A stretch of 64,000 nt of DNA from NCBI GenBank assembly GCA_020852925.1, contig JADYZU010000073.1, positions 1-64,000 of the forward strand, written 5' to 3'. The notes under the pieces are model-generated. The model did not search any database, was not told the DNA's origin, and saw only the letters and a program-made list of their open reading frames with translations. Of the stretch, positions 17,089 through 26,265 are shown piece by piece (within the stretch, counting starts at the first letter, position 1; the number at the start of each line of letters is the position of its first letter). This DNA is from Rubellimicrobium sp. GTDB taxonomy: Bacteria; Pseudomonadota; Alphaproteobacteria; Rhodobacterales; Rhodobacteraceae. Both the position numbers and the translations under genes were made by a program.

Positions 17089-20074
17089 CCTGCCTCTCCC
17101 CCGCCTTGTCATAGAACACCGCATCGCAGATGCGCGCGCGCACCGCGCCCTCGCCGGCGCCGAACTCGATGGTCTCGCCCATCCGTTCGGGTCCGCGCTC
17201 GACCAGGCCCATCGCGATCCCGCGCCCCAGCGTGGGCGAGAAATAGGTCGAGGTGACGCGGCCCTGCACGTTGCGCTGGCCGTTCGGATTCACCCCCGGC
17301 GCCACCGCATAGGCCCCCTCGGGCAGGACCGAGCCATCCTCGGTCTCGAGCCCGACCAGACGCCAGCGCAGCGGATCGACCATGTGCGAGCGTTCCTGCC
17401 CGCGCTTGCCGATGAAATCGGCCTTCTTCTTCGAGATGGCCCAGCCAAGGTTCAGGTCCTGCGGGATCACCGTGCCGTCGGTCTCGTCCCCGATCATGAT
17501 GAAGCCCTTCTCGGCGCGCAGGACGTGCAGGCATTCGGTGCCGTAGGGCTGCATCCCGAATTCCGCGCCCGCGGCCACGATCGCATCCCACAGCGCCCGC
17601 GTCTGCCCCGCCGGCACCGCGATCTCGTAGGACAGTTCCCCCGAGAACGAGATGCGGAACACCCGCACCGGAAAGCCGCCCAGGCTGCCCTCGGCCCATT
17701 GCATGAAGGGCAGGACCGCCTTCGACACATCCATGCCGCCCAGTTTCTCGAGCACCTTGCGCGCGCTCGGCCCGACCACGGCGATCTGGCCCCATTGTTC
17801 GGTGACATTGGCGGTATGAACCTTCCAGTCCCACCACTCGCACTGAAGCCAGTCCTCCATATGCCCGTGGATCCGGTCGGCGCCGCCGGTGGTGGTGTGG
17901 CAAAGCCAGGTATCCTCGTCGAGGCGCGCAACCACGCCGTCGTCGATCAGGAAGCCCTGCTCGCTGCACATGAGGCCGTAGCGGCATTTGCCCACGGCAA
18001 GGTTCGACATCATGTTGGTATAGAGCATGTCGAGGAACCGGCCCGCGTCCGGCCCCTTGACGATGATCTTGCCCAGGGTCGAGGCGTCGAGCACGCCCAC
18101 ATTGCGCCGCACGTTCAGCACCTCGCGGTTCACGGCGTCCTTCACCGTCTCGCCAAGGCGCGGATAGGCATAGGGGCGGCGCCACTGGCCGACCGGCTCG
18201 AACTCGGCCCCCTGGGCTGCGTGCCAGTCATCGACCGGGGTCTTGCGCAGCGGCTGGAACAGCGGCCCGCGCGCGGCCCCGGCGATGGCGCCGAAGGTGA
18301 AAGGCACATAGGGCGGGCGGAAGGTGGTGGTGCCCACCTGCGGGATCGGCGCATCGAGCGCCCCCGACAGCACCGCCAGCCCGTTGATGTTCGACAGCTT
18401 GCCCTGATCCGTCGCCATGCCCAGCGTGGTATAGCGCTTGGCGTGTTCGACGCTTTCATAGCCCTCGCGCGCGGCAAGCTGGAGGTCGGACACCTTCACG
18501 TCGTTCTGATAGTCGAGCCACATCTTGCTGCGCAGCTTCACGCCCGCACCCTGCGGCATGAGCCAGACCGGCAGCAGCGGCGATTCATCGGCATCGTGCA
18601 GGACCGGCACGGGGCCGGACGCGGTGCCGGTGGCCTCGGCCGCGGCGGCCACGGCATCGGCCAGACCGGCGCCCCCCGCCAGGATCCCGTTCGCGGATCC
18701 GGCGCAGCGCACAAAGCCCTGTCCGTCCGCCCCGGTGGGCGGGCGCGCGGGATCGGGGCGGAACATCGCCTGCCCCTCGTCCCACAGAAGCTTGCCGCCG
18801 CAATGCGACCACAGATGCACGACCGGCGACCAACCGCCCGACATGGCGACCGCATCGCAGGCGATCTCCTCGAGGACCGATCCCTCGCCCGCGTGCAGCC
18901 CGGTCTCGACCCCGGTGACATGCATGCGGCCCTTCACGCGGATCACCGCGCGCCCGGTCTCGACCCGGATGCCGGCGGCGCGGGCGCGGTTCGGCAATTC
19001 GCCATCGGCGACCGGCCGCGCATCCAGGATCGCCGGCACGATCAGCCCCGCCTGCCGCAACGCCAGCGCGGTGCGATAGGCGTCGTCGTTGTTCGTCACC
19101 ACCACGGTGCGGTCGCCCGGGCTGACCGCGTGGTTCACCAGATAGTCGCGCATGGCCGAGGCCAGCATGACGCCGGGAATGTCGTTGCCGCTGAAGGACA
19201 GCGGCCGCTCGATCGCGCCGGTGGCGGCGATGACGCGGCGCGCGCGGATGCGCCACAGCCGCTGGCGCGGCCCGTCCTTCTGCGCCAGATGGTCGGTCAG
19301 GCGTTCATGGACCATGACCTGCCCGTGGTCATAGACCCCGGCCGCCATCGCCCGTTCGCGCAGGCGCACATTGGCCATGCCCCGCAGCCGGACCAGCGCG
19401 GCGTCAACCCAGTCGGCCGCGGCCATGCCGTCGATCTCGGCCCCGTCCACGACGGCACGCCCGCCCCAGTGGGGCGACGCCTCGACCAGCAGGACGCGCT
19501 GCCCGCTTTGCCCGGCGGCCAGTGCCGCCGCCAGCCCGGAAATCCCGCCGCCGACGATCAGCACATCGACATGGGCGTGCAGATGTTCATAGCTGTCGCC
19601 GTCGCGTTCGCGCGGCGGCCGGCCCAGCCCGGCCGAGTGGCGGATGACCGGCTCGAACACATGTTTCCAGAACGGGCGCGGATGGATGAACATCTTGTAG
19701 TAGAAGCCCGCCGGCAGGAAACGCGCGAACAGGCTGTTCACCGCGCCGATGTCCCATTCAAGGCTGGGCCAGCGGTTCTGGCTCTCGGCGGTGAGGCCGT
19801 CAAAGATTTCCTGCGTGGTGGCGCGGGTGTTCGGCTCGAACCGGGCGCCCTCGCCCAGATTCACGAGGGCGTTCGGCTCTTCCATGCCATAGGCCACGGC
19901 GCCGCGCGGGCGGTGATACTTGAACGACCGGCCCATCACCATCTGCCCGCCGGCCATCAGCGCCGAGGCGAGCGTGTCGCCCGCATAGCCGCGATAGCTC
20001 TTGCCGTCGAAGCTGAACGAGATCTGGCGGCTGCGGTCGATCAGCCGGCCGCCCTGTGCAAGGCGCGTGCTCAT
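17081..20074 (-). CDS. soxA: Sarcosine oxidase alpha subunit
   Basis: The 997-residue alpha subunit has the expected full length. It starts STRLAQGGRLIDRSRQ, has a 2Fe-2S-ferredoxin-like N-terminal fold without iron ligands, a pyridine-nucleotide-binding domain (VDVLIVGGGISGLAAALAAG, about residues 170-190), and a C-terminal GcvT-like folate-binding domain with VLDASTLGKIIVKGPDAGRF. It oxidises sarcosine to glycine with transfer of the C1 unit to tetrahydrofolate. The ATG at 20074 overlaps the soxD TGA in an ATGA junction. Confidence 0.96.
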   Translation of the reverse strand: MSTRLAQGGRLIDRSRQISFSFDGKSYRGYAGDTLASALMAGGQMVMGRSFKYHRPRGAVAYGMEEPNALVNLGEGARFEPNTRATTQEIFDGLTAESQNRWPSLEWDIGAVNSLFARFLPAGFYYKMFIHPRPFWKHVFEPVIRHSAGLGRPPRERDGDSYEHLHAHVDVLIVGGGISGLAAALAAGQSGQRVLLVEASPHWGGRAVVDGAEIDGMAAADWVDAALVRLRGMANVRLRERAMAAGVYDHGQVMVHERLTDHLAQKDGPRQRLWRIRARRVIAATGAIERPLSFSGNDIPGVMLASAMRDYLVNHAVSPGDRTVVVTNNDDAYRTALALRQAGLIVPAILDARPVADGELPNRARAAGIRVETGRAVIRVKGRMHVTGVETGLHAGEGSVLEEIACDAVAMSGGWSPVVHLWSHCGGKLLWDEGQAMFRPDPARPPTGADGQGFVRCAGSANGILAGGAGLADAVAAAAEATGTASGPVPVLHDADESPLLPVWLMPQGAGVKLRSKMWLDYQNDVKVSDLQLAAREGYESVEHAKRYTTLGMATDQGKLSNINGLAVLSGALDAPIPQVGTTTFRPPYVPFTFGAIAGAARGPLFQPLRKTPVDDWHAAQGAEFEPVGQWRRPYAYPRLGETVKDAVNREVLNVRRNVGVLDASTLGKIIVKGPDAGRFLDMLYTNMMSNLAVGKCRYGLMCSEQGFLIDDGVVARLDEDTWLCHTTTGGADRIHGHMEDWLQCEWWDWKVHTANVTEQWGQIAVVGPSARKVLEKLGGMDVSKAVLPFMQWAEGSLGGFPVRVFRISFSGELSYEIAVPAGQTRALWDAIVAAGAEFGMQPYGTECLHVLRAEKGFIMIGDETDGTVIPQDLNLGWAISKKKADFIGKRGQERSHMVDPLRWRLVGLETEDGSVLPEGAYAVAPGVNPNGQRNVQGRVTSTYFSPTLGRGIAMGLVERGPERMGETIEFGAGEGAVRARICDAVFYDKAGERQDV

Positions 20075-20400
20075 GCGAATTCCCTCCAGCGCCAGCCGGG
20101 CCGGGCCGCGGTGATGGCGTCGCGGACCTGTTGCGGCGGGGCGGCGACCTGCGACGTGTAGGTGCCGAATACCTGAAGCGTGGCTGTGCAGCGCGCGGCG
20201 ATGAACCACTTGCCGCAGCCGTAGGCATGGCGCCAGCGTTCGAAATGCACGCCCCTGGGGTTCTCGCGGGCAAAGAGGTAGCCCTCGAATTCCGCGTCGC
20301 TCGACCCGGGGCCGAAGCGCTTCAGATGCGCCTCGCCGCCGGGGGCAAGCTCGGTTTCCTCGGCGGTGACGCCGCAATGGGGACAGGTGAGTATCAGCAT
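20071..20400 (-). CDS. soxD: Sarcosine oxidase delta subunit
   Basis: This 109-residue zinc-binding delta subunit starts MLILTCPHCG, with the CPHC zinc ligands at residues 6-9, and contains FEGYLFARENPRGVHFERW and YGCGKWFIAARCTATLQV near the C-terminus, the signature of SoxD. The conserved start at 20400 is preferred over an upstream in-frame ATG at 20445 that would overlap soxB. It lies 34 bases downstream of soxB and is coupled to soxA. Confidence 0.95.
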   Translation of the reverse strand: MLILTCPHCGVTAEETELAPGGEAHLKRFGPGSSDAEFEGYLFARENPRGVHFERWRHAYGCGKWFIAARCTATLQVFGTYTSQVAAPPQQVRDAITAARPGWRWREFA

Positions 20401-20434
20401 CCGTGCATCCCTTCTTGCCCTCCGGCGCGCGCGC

Positions 20435-21682
20435 TCAGTGCGCAACGCCCGCGGCGACGCTTTCGTCGATGAACTGCCCCTCGCGGAAGCGCCACATGTT
20501 GAACGCCTCGGCCAGCGGACCCGGTTCGCCCTTGGCCATCAGCTCGGCCATGGCCCAGCCCGATCCGGGGATCGCCTTGAAGCCGCCGGTGCCCCAGCCG
20601 CAGTTGATGAAGCACCCGCCCAGCGGCGTCCTGGAGATGAGGGGCGAACGGTCGCCGGTCATGTCGACGATCCCGCCCCATTGCCGCAGCATCCGCAGCC
20701 GCGACACCATCGGGAAGGTCTCGCACAGCGCGCGCACGGTTTCCTCGACATGGTGGAAGGAGCCGCGCTGCGTGTAGTTGTTGAACCCGTCGGTGCCGCC
20801 GCCGATCACCATCTCGCCCTTGTCGGACTGGCTGATGTAGCCGTGCACCGTGTTGGCCATCACCACCACGTCGAGGCAGGGCTTGATCGGTTCGCTCACC
20901 AGCGCCTGAAGCGCGATCGATTCGATCGGCAGGCGGAAGCCCGCCATGTTGGCCAGCACCCCCGAATGCCCCGCCACGACAAGGCCCAGCCGGTCACAGC
21001 CGATGTCGCCCTTCGTGGTCTGCACCCCGGTCACGCGGCCGTTGGCCTGGGTGACGCCCGTCACCTCGCAGTTCTGGATGATGTCCATGCCCATGTCCGA
21101 GCATGCCCGCGCATAGCCCCAGGCCACCGCGTCATGGCGCGCGGTGCCGCCGCGCGCCTGATAGAGCGCGCCCAGCACCGGATAGCGCGGCCCGCCGATG
21201 TTGATGATCGGCACGAGTTCCTTCACCCGCGCGGGTTCGATCCATTCGGTCGCGACCCCCTGAAGCGCGTTCGCCTGCGCCGTGCGCTTGTAGCCGCGGA
21301 TCTCGTGCTGGGTCTGGGCCAGCATCAGAAGGCCGCGCGGACTGAACATCACGTTGTAGTTCAGTTCCTGGCTCAGCGTCTCGTAAAGCGAGCGGGCCTT
21401 CTCGTAGATCGCCGCCGACGGATCCTGAAGATAGTTCGAGCGGATGATCGTCGTGTTGCGCCCGGTGTTGCCGCCGCCCAGCCAGCCCTTCTCGATGATG
21501 GCGACATTGCGGATGCCGTGGTTGCGGCCCAGATAATAGGCCGTGGCAAGGCCGTGGCCGCCGGCGCCGACGATGATCGTGTCATAGCGCTTTTGCGGGG
21601 CCGGGCTGCGCCAGGCGCGCTCCCATCCCAGATGGTGGCGCAGCCCCTCTCGGGCGACGGCAAAGACCGAATAGCGTTTCAT
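20435..21682 (-). CDS. soxB: Sarcosine oxidase beta subunit
   Basis: The 415-residue FAD/FMN flavoprotein opens with the dinucleotide-binding motif DTIIVGAGGHGLATAYYLG and NTGRNTTIIRSNYL. His183 in QARGGTARHDAVAWGY is at the position of the covalent FMN histidine of heterotetrameric sarcosine oxidases. It forms the catalytic core with SoxA, and the order soxB-soxD-soxA-soxG is classical. The upstream 289-base gap to the divergent ccmI holds a GC-rich repeat array and presumably both promoters. No regulator or glyA/purU partner lies beside it in this window. Confidence 0.96.
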   Translation of the reverse strand: MKRYSVFAVAREGLRHHLGWERAWRSPAPQKRYDTIIVGAGGHGLATAYYLGRNHGIRNVAIIEKGWLGGGNTGRNTTIIRSNYLQDPSAAIYEKARSLYETLSQELNYNVMFSPRGLLMLAQTQHEIRGYKRTAQANALQGVATEWIEPARVKELVPIINIGGPRYPVLGALYQARGGTARHDAVAWGYARACSDMGMDIIQNCEVTGVTQANGRVTGVQTTKGDIGCDRLGLVVAGHSGVLANMAGFRLPIESIALQALVSEPIKPCLDVVVMANTVHGYISQSDKGEMVIGGGTDGFNNYTQRGSFHHVEETVRALCETFPMVSRLRMLRQWGGIVDMTGDRSPLISRTPLGGCFINCGWGTGGFKAIPGSGWAMAELMAKGEPGPLAEAFNMWRFREGQFIDESVAAGVAH

Positions 21683-21792
21683 GGTCGCGCGACTCTCCTG
21701 CCGGGGACGGTCGATTCCTTGCGCATGTAACTGGACCGGAGGCGAAAGGGAAAGGCGATCATCAGCGGCATGTCGCAGCGGAATGCGACATC

Positions 21793-21852
21793 GGGACGCG
21801 CGGGGCGACGCGCGAGGGGACGCGCTGGGGAACGCGCTGGCGGACGCGCCCC
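21793..21852. repeat. Degenerate 11-13-base GACGCGC repeat array in the soxB/ccmI gap
   Basis: Five consecutive units share the core GACGCGC or AACGCGC with G-rich flanks (GGGACGCGCGG, GCGACGCGCGAG, GGGACGCGCTG, GGGAACGCGCTG, GCGGACGCGC). They occupy most of the centre of the divergent gap. The rest of the 289-base gap shows nothing else I can name beyond the short leader before ccmI. Confidence 0.55.
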
Positions 21853-21971
21853 TCACGCGGGCGGGAGCGGGGGGCGCGGGGCGCGCGGGCCTGCCCCCTT
21901 TCGCCCCGGCCCGCCTGCGCCTAGAGAGGCCGGGGCCGCTCTGCCGGTTCCGGTTCTGAAAGGGGGCGAGG

Positions 21972-23300
21972 ATGCTGTTCTGGATCGCGGCGACGCTGAT
22001 CGCGCTGGGGGTTGCCGCCATGCTGCTCGGGCCCCTGATCCGCCAGCGGCCGGCCGCGCCGCAGCCGGGCACCGAGGGGAACGGGGACAGCGCCACGGAA
22101 GGAAAGGCGCCGGCGGCGCCGCGCCCCGGATCCGATCTGGCGATCTACCGCGATCAGTTGGCCGCGATCGGGGGGGATCTGGCGCGCGGCACCATCGACG
22201 AGGCCGAGGCCGCGCGCCTGCGCACCGAAATCTCGCGGCGCATCCTGGCCGCCGACCGCGCCGGGCGGGCCGGGGGGACCGGCGGGGCGGACGGCGGGGT
22301 GGACGGCGGGGCGGACGGCGCGGCGCCTGCCGCCGCGGGCCGCGCCATCGCCGGGTTCGGGGCGCTGCTGGTGGTGGGCGGCGCGCTGGGGGGGTATCTC
22401 TATCTGGGGCAGCCGGGCTATCCCGACCTGCCGCTGGGCGGGCGCATGGCGCAGGCGGCCGAACGTCTGGCCACCCTGCCCGCCCAGGCCGAGGCCGAGG
22501 CCCTCGTGGCCGATGCCATCGCCGCGAACCTGATCACCCCGCCCGAGGAAATCGCCGCCACCGTCGCCCGCCTGCGCGAGGAAACCGCCGCGGACCCCGG
22601 CCTGACCGGCGAACTGGCGCTGCTGCGCGACTTCGAGGCCGGCGTGCGCAACTATCCCGAGGCCGCGCGGCTGAGTGCGCGGATCAATGCGGCGGCGGGC
22701 GAGGCGGTCACGCCCGACGATCTCGTGACCGAGGTGGAACTGATGCTGTTCGCCACCGGCGGCACCGTATCGGCCGAGGCGGCCGCCCTCATCGACCGGC
22801 TGGGGCAGGTCGCGCCCGACCATCCCGGCGCGATCTTCCTGCGCGGCTATCTTCTGAGCCAGGTCGGGCGGCCCGATCTGGCCTTTGCGCTGTGGCGCCC
22901 GCTGGCCGAGGGGCCGCAGGACAGCCCGTTTGGCACCCGCGCCCGCGCCGTCGTCGGGTCCGCGGCAGCGGCGGCGGGGATCGACTATGCCCTGCCCGAT
23001 TCCGCCCCCGCCGGCTCCGCCCCCGCCGCTGTCACGCCCGAGGCGATCCGCAGCATGGTCGAGGGGCTGTCCGCCCGGCTGGCCAGCGACGGCGGCACCG
23101 CCGAGGAATGGGCGCGCCTGATCCGTTCGCTCATGGTGCTGGGCGAAACCGACCGCGCCCGCGCCATCCTCGACGAAGCGCGCGGGGCCTTTGCCAACGA
23201 TCCGGGCCTGACCCTGATCGAGGAGGCCGCCGCATCCGCCGCCCCTGCCCCGACCCAGGCCCCTGACCCGGCCCTTTCCCCGGCCCCGGTGGCGCCATGA
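21972..23300 (+). CDS. ccmI: Cytochrome c biogenesis factor CcmI
   Basis: The 442-residue protein starts with a membrane helix ([20 protein letters not shown]), then the CcmI N-terminal signature [33 protein letters not shown] second helix follows near residue 125 ([19 protein letters not shown]), and then a periplasmic TPR-like domain. CcmI chaperones apocytochrome c to the CcmFH haem ligation complex. Residues about 97-118 are a Gly/Asp-rich run encoded by 12-base repeats. The stop overlaps the ruvX start (ATGA), so the genes are coupled. Confidence 0.92.
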   Translation: MLFWIAATLIALGVAAMLLGPLIRQRPAAPQPGTEGNGDSATEGKAPAAPRPGSDLAIYRDQLAAIGGDLARGTIDEAEAARLRTEISRRILAADRAGRAGGTGGADGGVDGGADGAAPAAAGRAIAGFGALLVVGGALGGYLYLGQPGYPDLPLGGRMAQAAERLATLPAQAEAEALVADAIAANLITPPEEIAATVARLREETAADPGLTGELALLRDFEAGVRNYPEAARLSARINAAAGEAVTPDDLVTEVELMLFATGGTVSAEAAALIDRLGQVAPDHPGAIFLRGYLLSQVGRPDLAFALWRPLAEGPQDSPFGTRARAVVGSAAAAAGIDYALPDSAPAGSAPAAVTPEAIRSMVEGLSARLASDGGTAEEWARLIRSLMVLGETDRARAILDEARGAFANDPGLTLIEEAAASAAPAPTQAPDPALSPAPVAP

Positions 23301-23773
23301 TCTGCGCCGATGCCGCCGCGCTTCACGCGGTCCTTGCGCCGCTGCGGCCGCTGATCGGGCTGGACCTGGGGACCGCGACCATCGGCGTTGCGGTCTCGGA
23401 CCGGATGCGGCGGGTGGCGACGCCGGGGCGCACGGTGCGGCGCACGAAATTCACCCCCGACGCGCAGGCGATCCTGGCCCTTGCCCAGGAGGTCGGGGCC
23501 GGCGGGATCGTGCTTGGCCTGCCCCTGAACATGGACGGCAGCGAAGGCCCGCGCGCGCAATCCACCCGCGCCTTCGCGCGCAATCTCGAACGGCTCACCG
23601 AACTGCCAATCGCGTTCTGGGACGAACGACTGTCCACCGTCGCCGCCGAACGCGCGCTGATCGAGGCGGATCTGTCGCGGAAACGTCGCGCCGAGGTGAT
23701 CGATTCGGTCGCCGCCGGGATCATCCTGCAAGGGTTCCTCGACCGTCTGGGATATCTCGACCGCGCGCCATGA
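23297..23773 (+). CDS. ruvX: YqgF/RuvX-type RNase H-fold nuclease
   Basis: The 158-residue protein has the YqgF family motifs [17 protein letters not shown] with the catalytic Asp, [18 protein letters not shown], and [15 protein letters not shown] with the Asp-Glu pair. It is annotated as a putative Holliday junction resolvase and pre-16S rRNA nuclease. It sits between ccmI and the DUF1289 gene with overlapping start and stop codons on both sides, so all three are one operon. Confidence 0.93.
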   Translation: MICADAAALHAVLAPLRPLIGLDLGTATIGVAVSDRMRRVATPGRTVRRTKFTPDAQAILALAQEVGAGGIVLGLPLNMDGSEGPRAQSTRAFARNLERLTELPIAFWDERLSTVAAERALIEADLSRKRRAEVIDSVAAGIILQGFLDRLGYLDRAP

Positions 23774-24027
23774 CCGAACAGCAGCACAGCGACCGCATCT
23801 GGAAGCGGGCCGAAATCGACAGTCCCTGCGTGAAGATCTGCCAGATCCATCCCGATCACGGCATCTGCATCGGCTGTTTCCGCACTGCGGCCGAAATCGC
23901 CGGCTGGAGCGCGATGGACCCCGCCACCCGCGCCGCGGTCTCCGCCGGACTGGCGGCGCGCGGTCTGGTCCTGCGTCAGCGCCGCGGCGGGCGCAGCGCG
24001 CGCCTGTCCCGGGGCGAGGGCGGCTAG
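23770..24027 (+). CDS. DUF1289 small cysteine-rich protein
   Basis: The 85-residue product contains [29 protein letters not shown], matching the DUF1289 pattern of four spaced cysteines that could bind iron or zinc, followed by a basic tail. Its function is not known to me. It is coupled to ruvX (ATGA) and ends on a CTAG shared with the convergent CorA-family gene. Confidence 0.85.
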   Translation: MTEQQHSDRIWKRAEIDSPCVKICQIHPDHGICIGCFRTAAEIAGWSAMDPATRAAVSAGLAARGLVLRQRRGGRSARLSRGEGG

Positions 24028-24983
24028 AGCCAGCCGCGGCGCCGGAAATAGGCCCAGGTGCCCGCGGCCGATGCCGCCATCAGCACCAGCGCCCCCGGAT
24101 AGCCGAACGGCAGGTGCAATTCCGGCATCACCGCGAAATTCATCCCGTAGATCGAGGCGATGAGCGTGGGCGGCAGGAACAGCGTCGCCACCACCGAGAC
24201 GATTCGCACCGTCGCGTTCTGCGCCAGGTTCACAAGGCCCAGCGTGGTATCGGTGACCAGCGTCAGCCGCCCCGCCAGGAAATCCCCGTGCACCTCGAGC
24301 GACTGGACATCGCGCATCAGCGCCTTGACATAGGGGCGCAGGCCGGCGGCCATCGGGGCGTCCTCGTTCCAGATCGCCCAGGTCGAGACCATGCGCCCCA
24401 GCGACAGCAGCGCGAAACGCACCCGGGCGATGGTTTCGCCCTGCTGGCCCAGCGCCACCAGCGCCGTCTGGAGATTGTCGCTGCTCAGGGTCGCGCCCTT
24501 GGAGAATACCTTTTCGGACACGAGGTCGATCTCGCGGCCCACCCCCTCGAGGATGTCGGCCTGCCGGCCCACCACCTCTTCGACCAGGCCCAGATAGGTG
24601 CGGTTGTGGTCGGCACAGCCGAAGGTCGTGCGGTCGGCGCGTTCGGCAAAGGTTTCGATGGCGCGCGGGGAATGGTGGCGCACGGTGACAAGGCGTTCCG
24701 GCGTGAGGATGAAGGTCACCGGCCCGAGCACCTGCCCCCCGTCGGCCTGACGCCCCGGCACCGCGACGGTCAGAAAGTCGATCCCGTGCTCGCGGTAGAA
24801 GCGGTTCGAGATCTCGATCTCCTCCATCTCGCCCAGGGTCGGCACCGCCACGCCCAGCGCGGCCAGCGCCGCCACCTCGTGGTCCTCGGGGCGCAGCAGG
24901 TCGATCCAGAGCGCGCCGCCAAGGTCCGCCCCGGACCCGAGCGGCACCAGCCGCCCCTCGTGGTGACGCCAGGCGTGGATCAT
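24024..24983 (-). CDS. corA: CorA-family magnesium/divalent cation channel
   Basis: The 319-residue protein begins at the ATG at 24983. It has a soluble N-terminal funnel domain, a long helix, and two C-terminal membrane segments with the selectivity motif YGMNF between them (SVVATLFLPPTLIASIYGMNF). GMN is diagnostic for the CorA/Mrs2/ZntB superfamily. The MPEL that follows is typical of CorA. It takes up magnesium, and possibly cobalt or nickel, as a pentamer in the inner membrane. Confidence 0.92.
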   Translation of the reverse strand: MIHAWRHHEGRLVPLGSGADLGGALWIDLLRPEDHEVAALAALGVAVPTLGEMEEIEISNRFYREHGIDFLTVAVPGRQADGGQVLGPVTFILTPERLVTVRHHSPRAIETFAERADRTTFGCADHNRTYLGLVEEVVGRQADILEGVGREIDLVSEKVFSKGATLSSDNLQTALVALGQQGETIARVRFALLSLGRMVSTWAIWNEDAPMAAGLRPYVKALMRDVQSLEVHGDFLAGRLTLVTDTTLGLVNLAQNATVRIVSVVATLFLPPTLIASIYGMNFAVMPELHLPFGYPGALVLMAASAAGTWAYFRRRGWL

Positions 24984-25035
24984 GACGCGTGCTCCTGTCT
25001 TGCCGGGGGCGCCGGGACGCCGGGACGCGCCACCC

Positions 25036-25251
25036 TCAGCCGCCCGCGGGCGGATCGCCCCGGTCCTGCGGCGGATCGAAGGCGACAAAGAACTGGTGGA
25101 TGCAATAGACCCCGACCGCCCCGAACAGCATCCCCCAGAAGGCGCTGCCCTGAAGGAATTCGACCAGCGCCCAGCCCAGGCACAGCGCCACCACCGCCAC
25201 GCGCCGCCAGAGCGGCACGAAGAACGGATGCTGCACGTCGAGGAGTTTCAT
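25036..25251 (-). CDS. Small two-helix membrane protein of unknown function
   Basis: The 71-residue product starts MKLLDVQHPFFVPLWRRV and has two hydrophobic segments (VAVVALCLGWALVEFLQG and WGMLFGAVGVYCIHQFFVAF) and a Pro-rich tail. Coding bias and the neat start suggest a real gene. I recognise it only as a small conserved-looking Rhodobacteraceae membrane protein. Its upstream region holds three tandem 10-base repeats. Confidence 0.65.
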   Translation of the reverse strand: MKLLDVQHPFFVPLWRRVAVVALCLGWALVEFLQGSAFWGMLFGAVGVYCIHQFFVAFDPPQDRGDPPAGG

Positions 25252-25280
25252 CCGATACCCTCCCGGCCCTGCCCCTGCCC

Positions 25281-25310
25281 CGGTCTGTCCCGGTCTGTCC
25301 CGGCCTGTCC
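25281..25310. repeat. Three tandem 10-bp repeats upstream of the small membrane protein
   Basis: CGGTCTGTCC occurs twice exactly and once with a single change (CGGCCTGTCC), in perfect 10-base register, 30-59 bases upstream of the start codon at 25251. The remainder of the 112-base gap shows no other clear signal. Confidence 0.7.
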
Positions 25311-25363
25311 CGGGCGGGCATAGCCGCCCGGCAGGATTCGGGCAAGCGGCGCCGGCCGGCCCG

Positions 25364-26020
25364 TCAGACGATCCGCACCACGACCGGCGGCAGGCCGGCG
25401 CAGGTGCCCTCGAGGGTATCGCCCCGCCCCACCGGCCCCACGCCCGCAGGCGTGCCCGTCATCACCAGATCCCCCGGCCCCGGCGCATAGAGCCCCGCCA
25501 GATGCCGCAGGATCCCGGCCACGTCCCACACCATGTCCGACAGCGGCGCGCGCTGGCGCAGATCCCCGTTCACGCGCAGCGCCAATTCCTGTGCCGCAGG
25601 CTCGAAATTGCGCAGGATCGGGCCGATCACCGCGCCGCCCTCATAGTCCTTGGCCACGTCCCAGGGGCGCCGCGCCTCCTTGGCGCGGGCCTGAAGATCG
25701 CGCCGCGTCATGTCGAGCCCGACCGCCCAGCCCCAGGGCACCCCGCCCTCGCCCAGCGCGACGACCAGTTCCACCTCGTGCTGAAGATCGGCGGTGCCCG
25801 GCGGATAGGGCAGATCCGCGCCCGCAGGATGCAGATGCTGCGCCGATTTCAGAAAGAACCACGGCGCTTCGCGGTCGGCGGTGCCGCCCATCTCGGCGGC
25901 ATGGGCCTCGTAGTTGCGCCCGACGCAGAAGATGCGGCGCACCGGATAGGACAGGCCGGTGCCCGCCACCGGCAGGAGCGGCGGCGGCGCCGGGGCAAAG
26001 GCAAGGCGGGGCAAGGTCAT
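25364..26020 (-). CDS. Fumarylacetoacetate hydrolase-fold protein
   Basis: The 218-residue protein has the FAH core: YPVRRIFCVGRNYEAHAAEMG, LQHEVELVVALG with metal-ligand glutamates, DMTRRDLQ, WDVAKDYEGGAVIGP, and GDLVMTGTPAGVGPV near the end. Such enzymes hydrolyse C-C bonds in diketo acids or decarboxylate oxaloacetate (FAHD1 type). Its length fits the short acylpyruvase/FAHD1 group. It is transcribed away from the sulfur operon. Confidence 0.88.
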   Translation of the reverse strand: MTLPRLAFAPAPPPLLPVAGTGLSYPVRRIFCVGRNYEAHAAEMGGTADREAPWFFLKSAQHLHPAGADLPYPPGTADLQHEVELVVALGEGGVPWGWAVGLDMTRRDLQARAKEARRPWDVAKDYEGGAVIGPILRNFEPAAQELALRVNGDLRQRAPLSDMVWDVAGILRHLAGLYAPGPGDLVMTGTPAGVGPVGRGDTLEGTCAGLPPVVVRIV

Positions 26021-26171
26021 CGCGGCCTCGGGCGGGAAAGGGACGGAATCCGCCCGACCATCCCCCGCCGGGCGGCGCGGCGCAAGGTGCGGCAGGCACG
26101 GGAACGGGCGGAAAGGGGGCGGGTGGCGGGAGGGGGCGGGGGGAGTGCGGGCAGAAAAACCCGATCCCCTC

Positions 26172-26205
26172 TTGCAACATATATCAACGATCCCTTATGT
26201 GTTGC
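26172..26205 (+). promoter_or_regulatory. Palindrome overlapping the putative promoter of the sulfur operon
   Basis: GCAACATATA (26174-26183) and TATGTGTTGC (26196-26205) are inverted arms with one mismatch, separated by 12 bases in an AT-rich island of a GC-rich gap. A possible -35 TTGCAA (26172-26177) and -10 TATGTG (26196-26201) with an 18-base spacer fall on the two arms. A redox or persulfide-sensing ArsR repressor of the BigR/SqrR/PmpR type controls similar operons elsewhere, but none is encoded nearby. The rest of the 280-base gap is GC-rich and featureless to me. Confidence 0.4.
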
Positions 26206-26265
26206 CGGCGCGGGCAGGAGGCCCGCCCCACGAATCCAAGACCAGGACAGACCAAGGAACATTCA

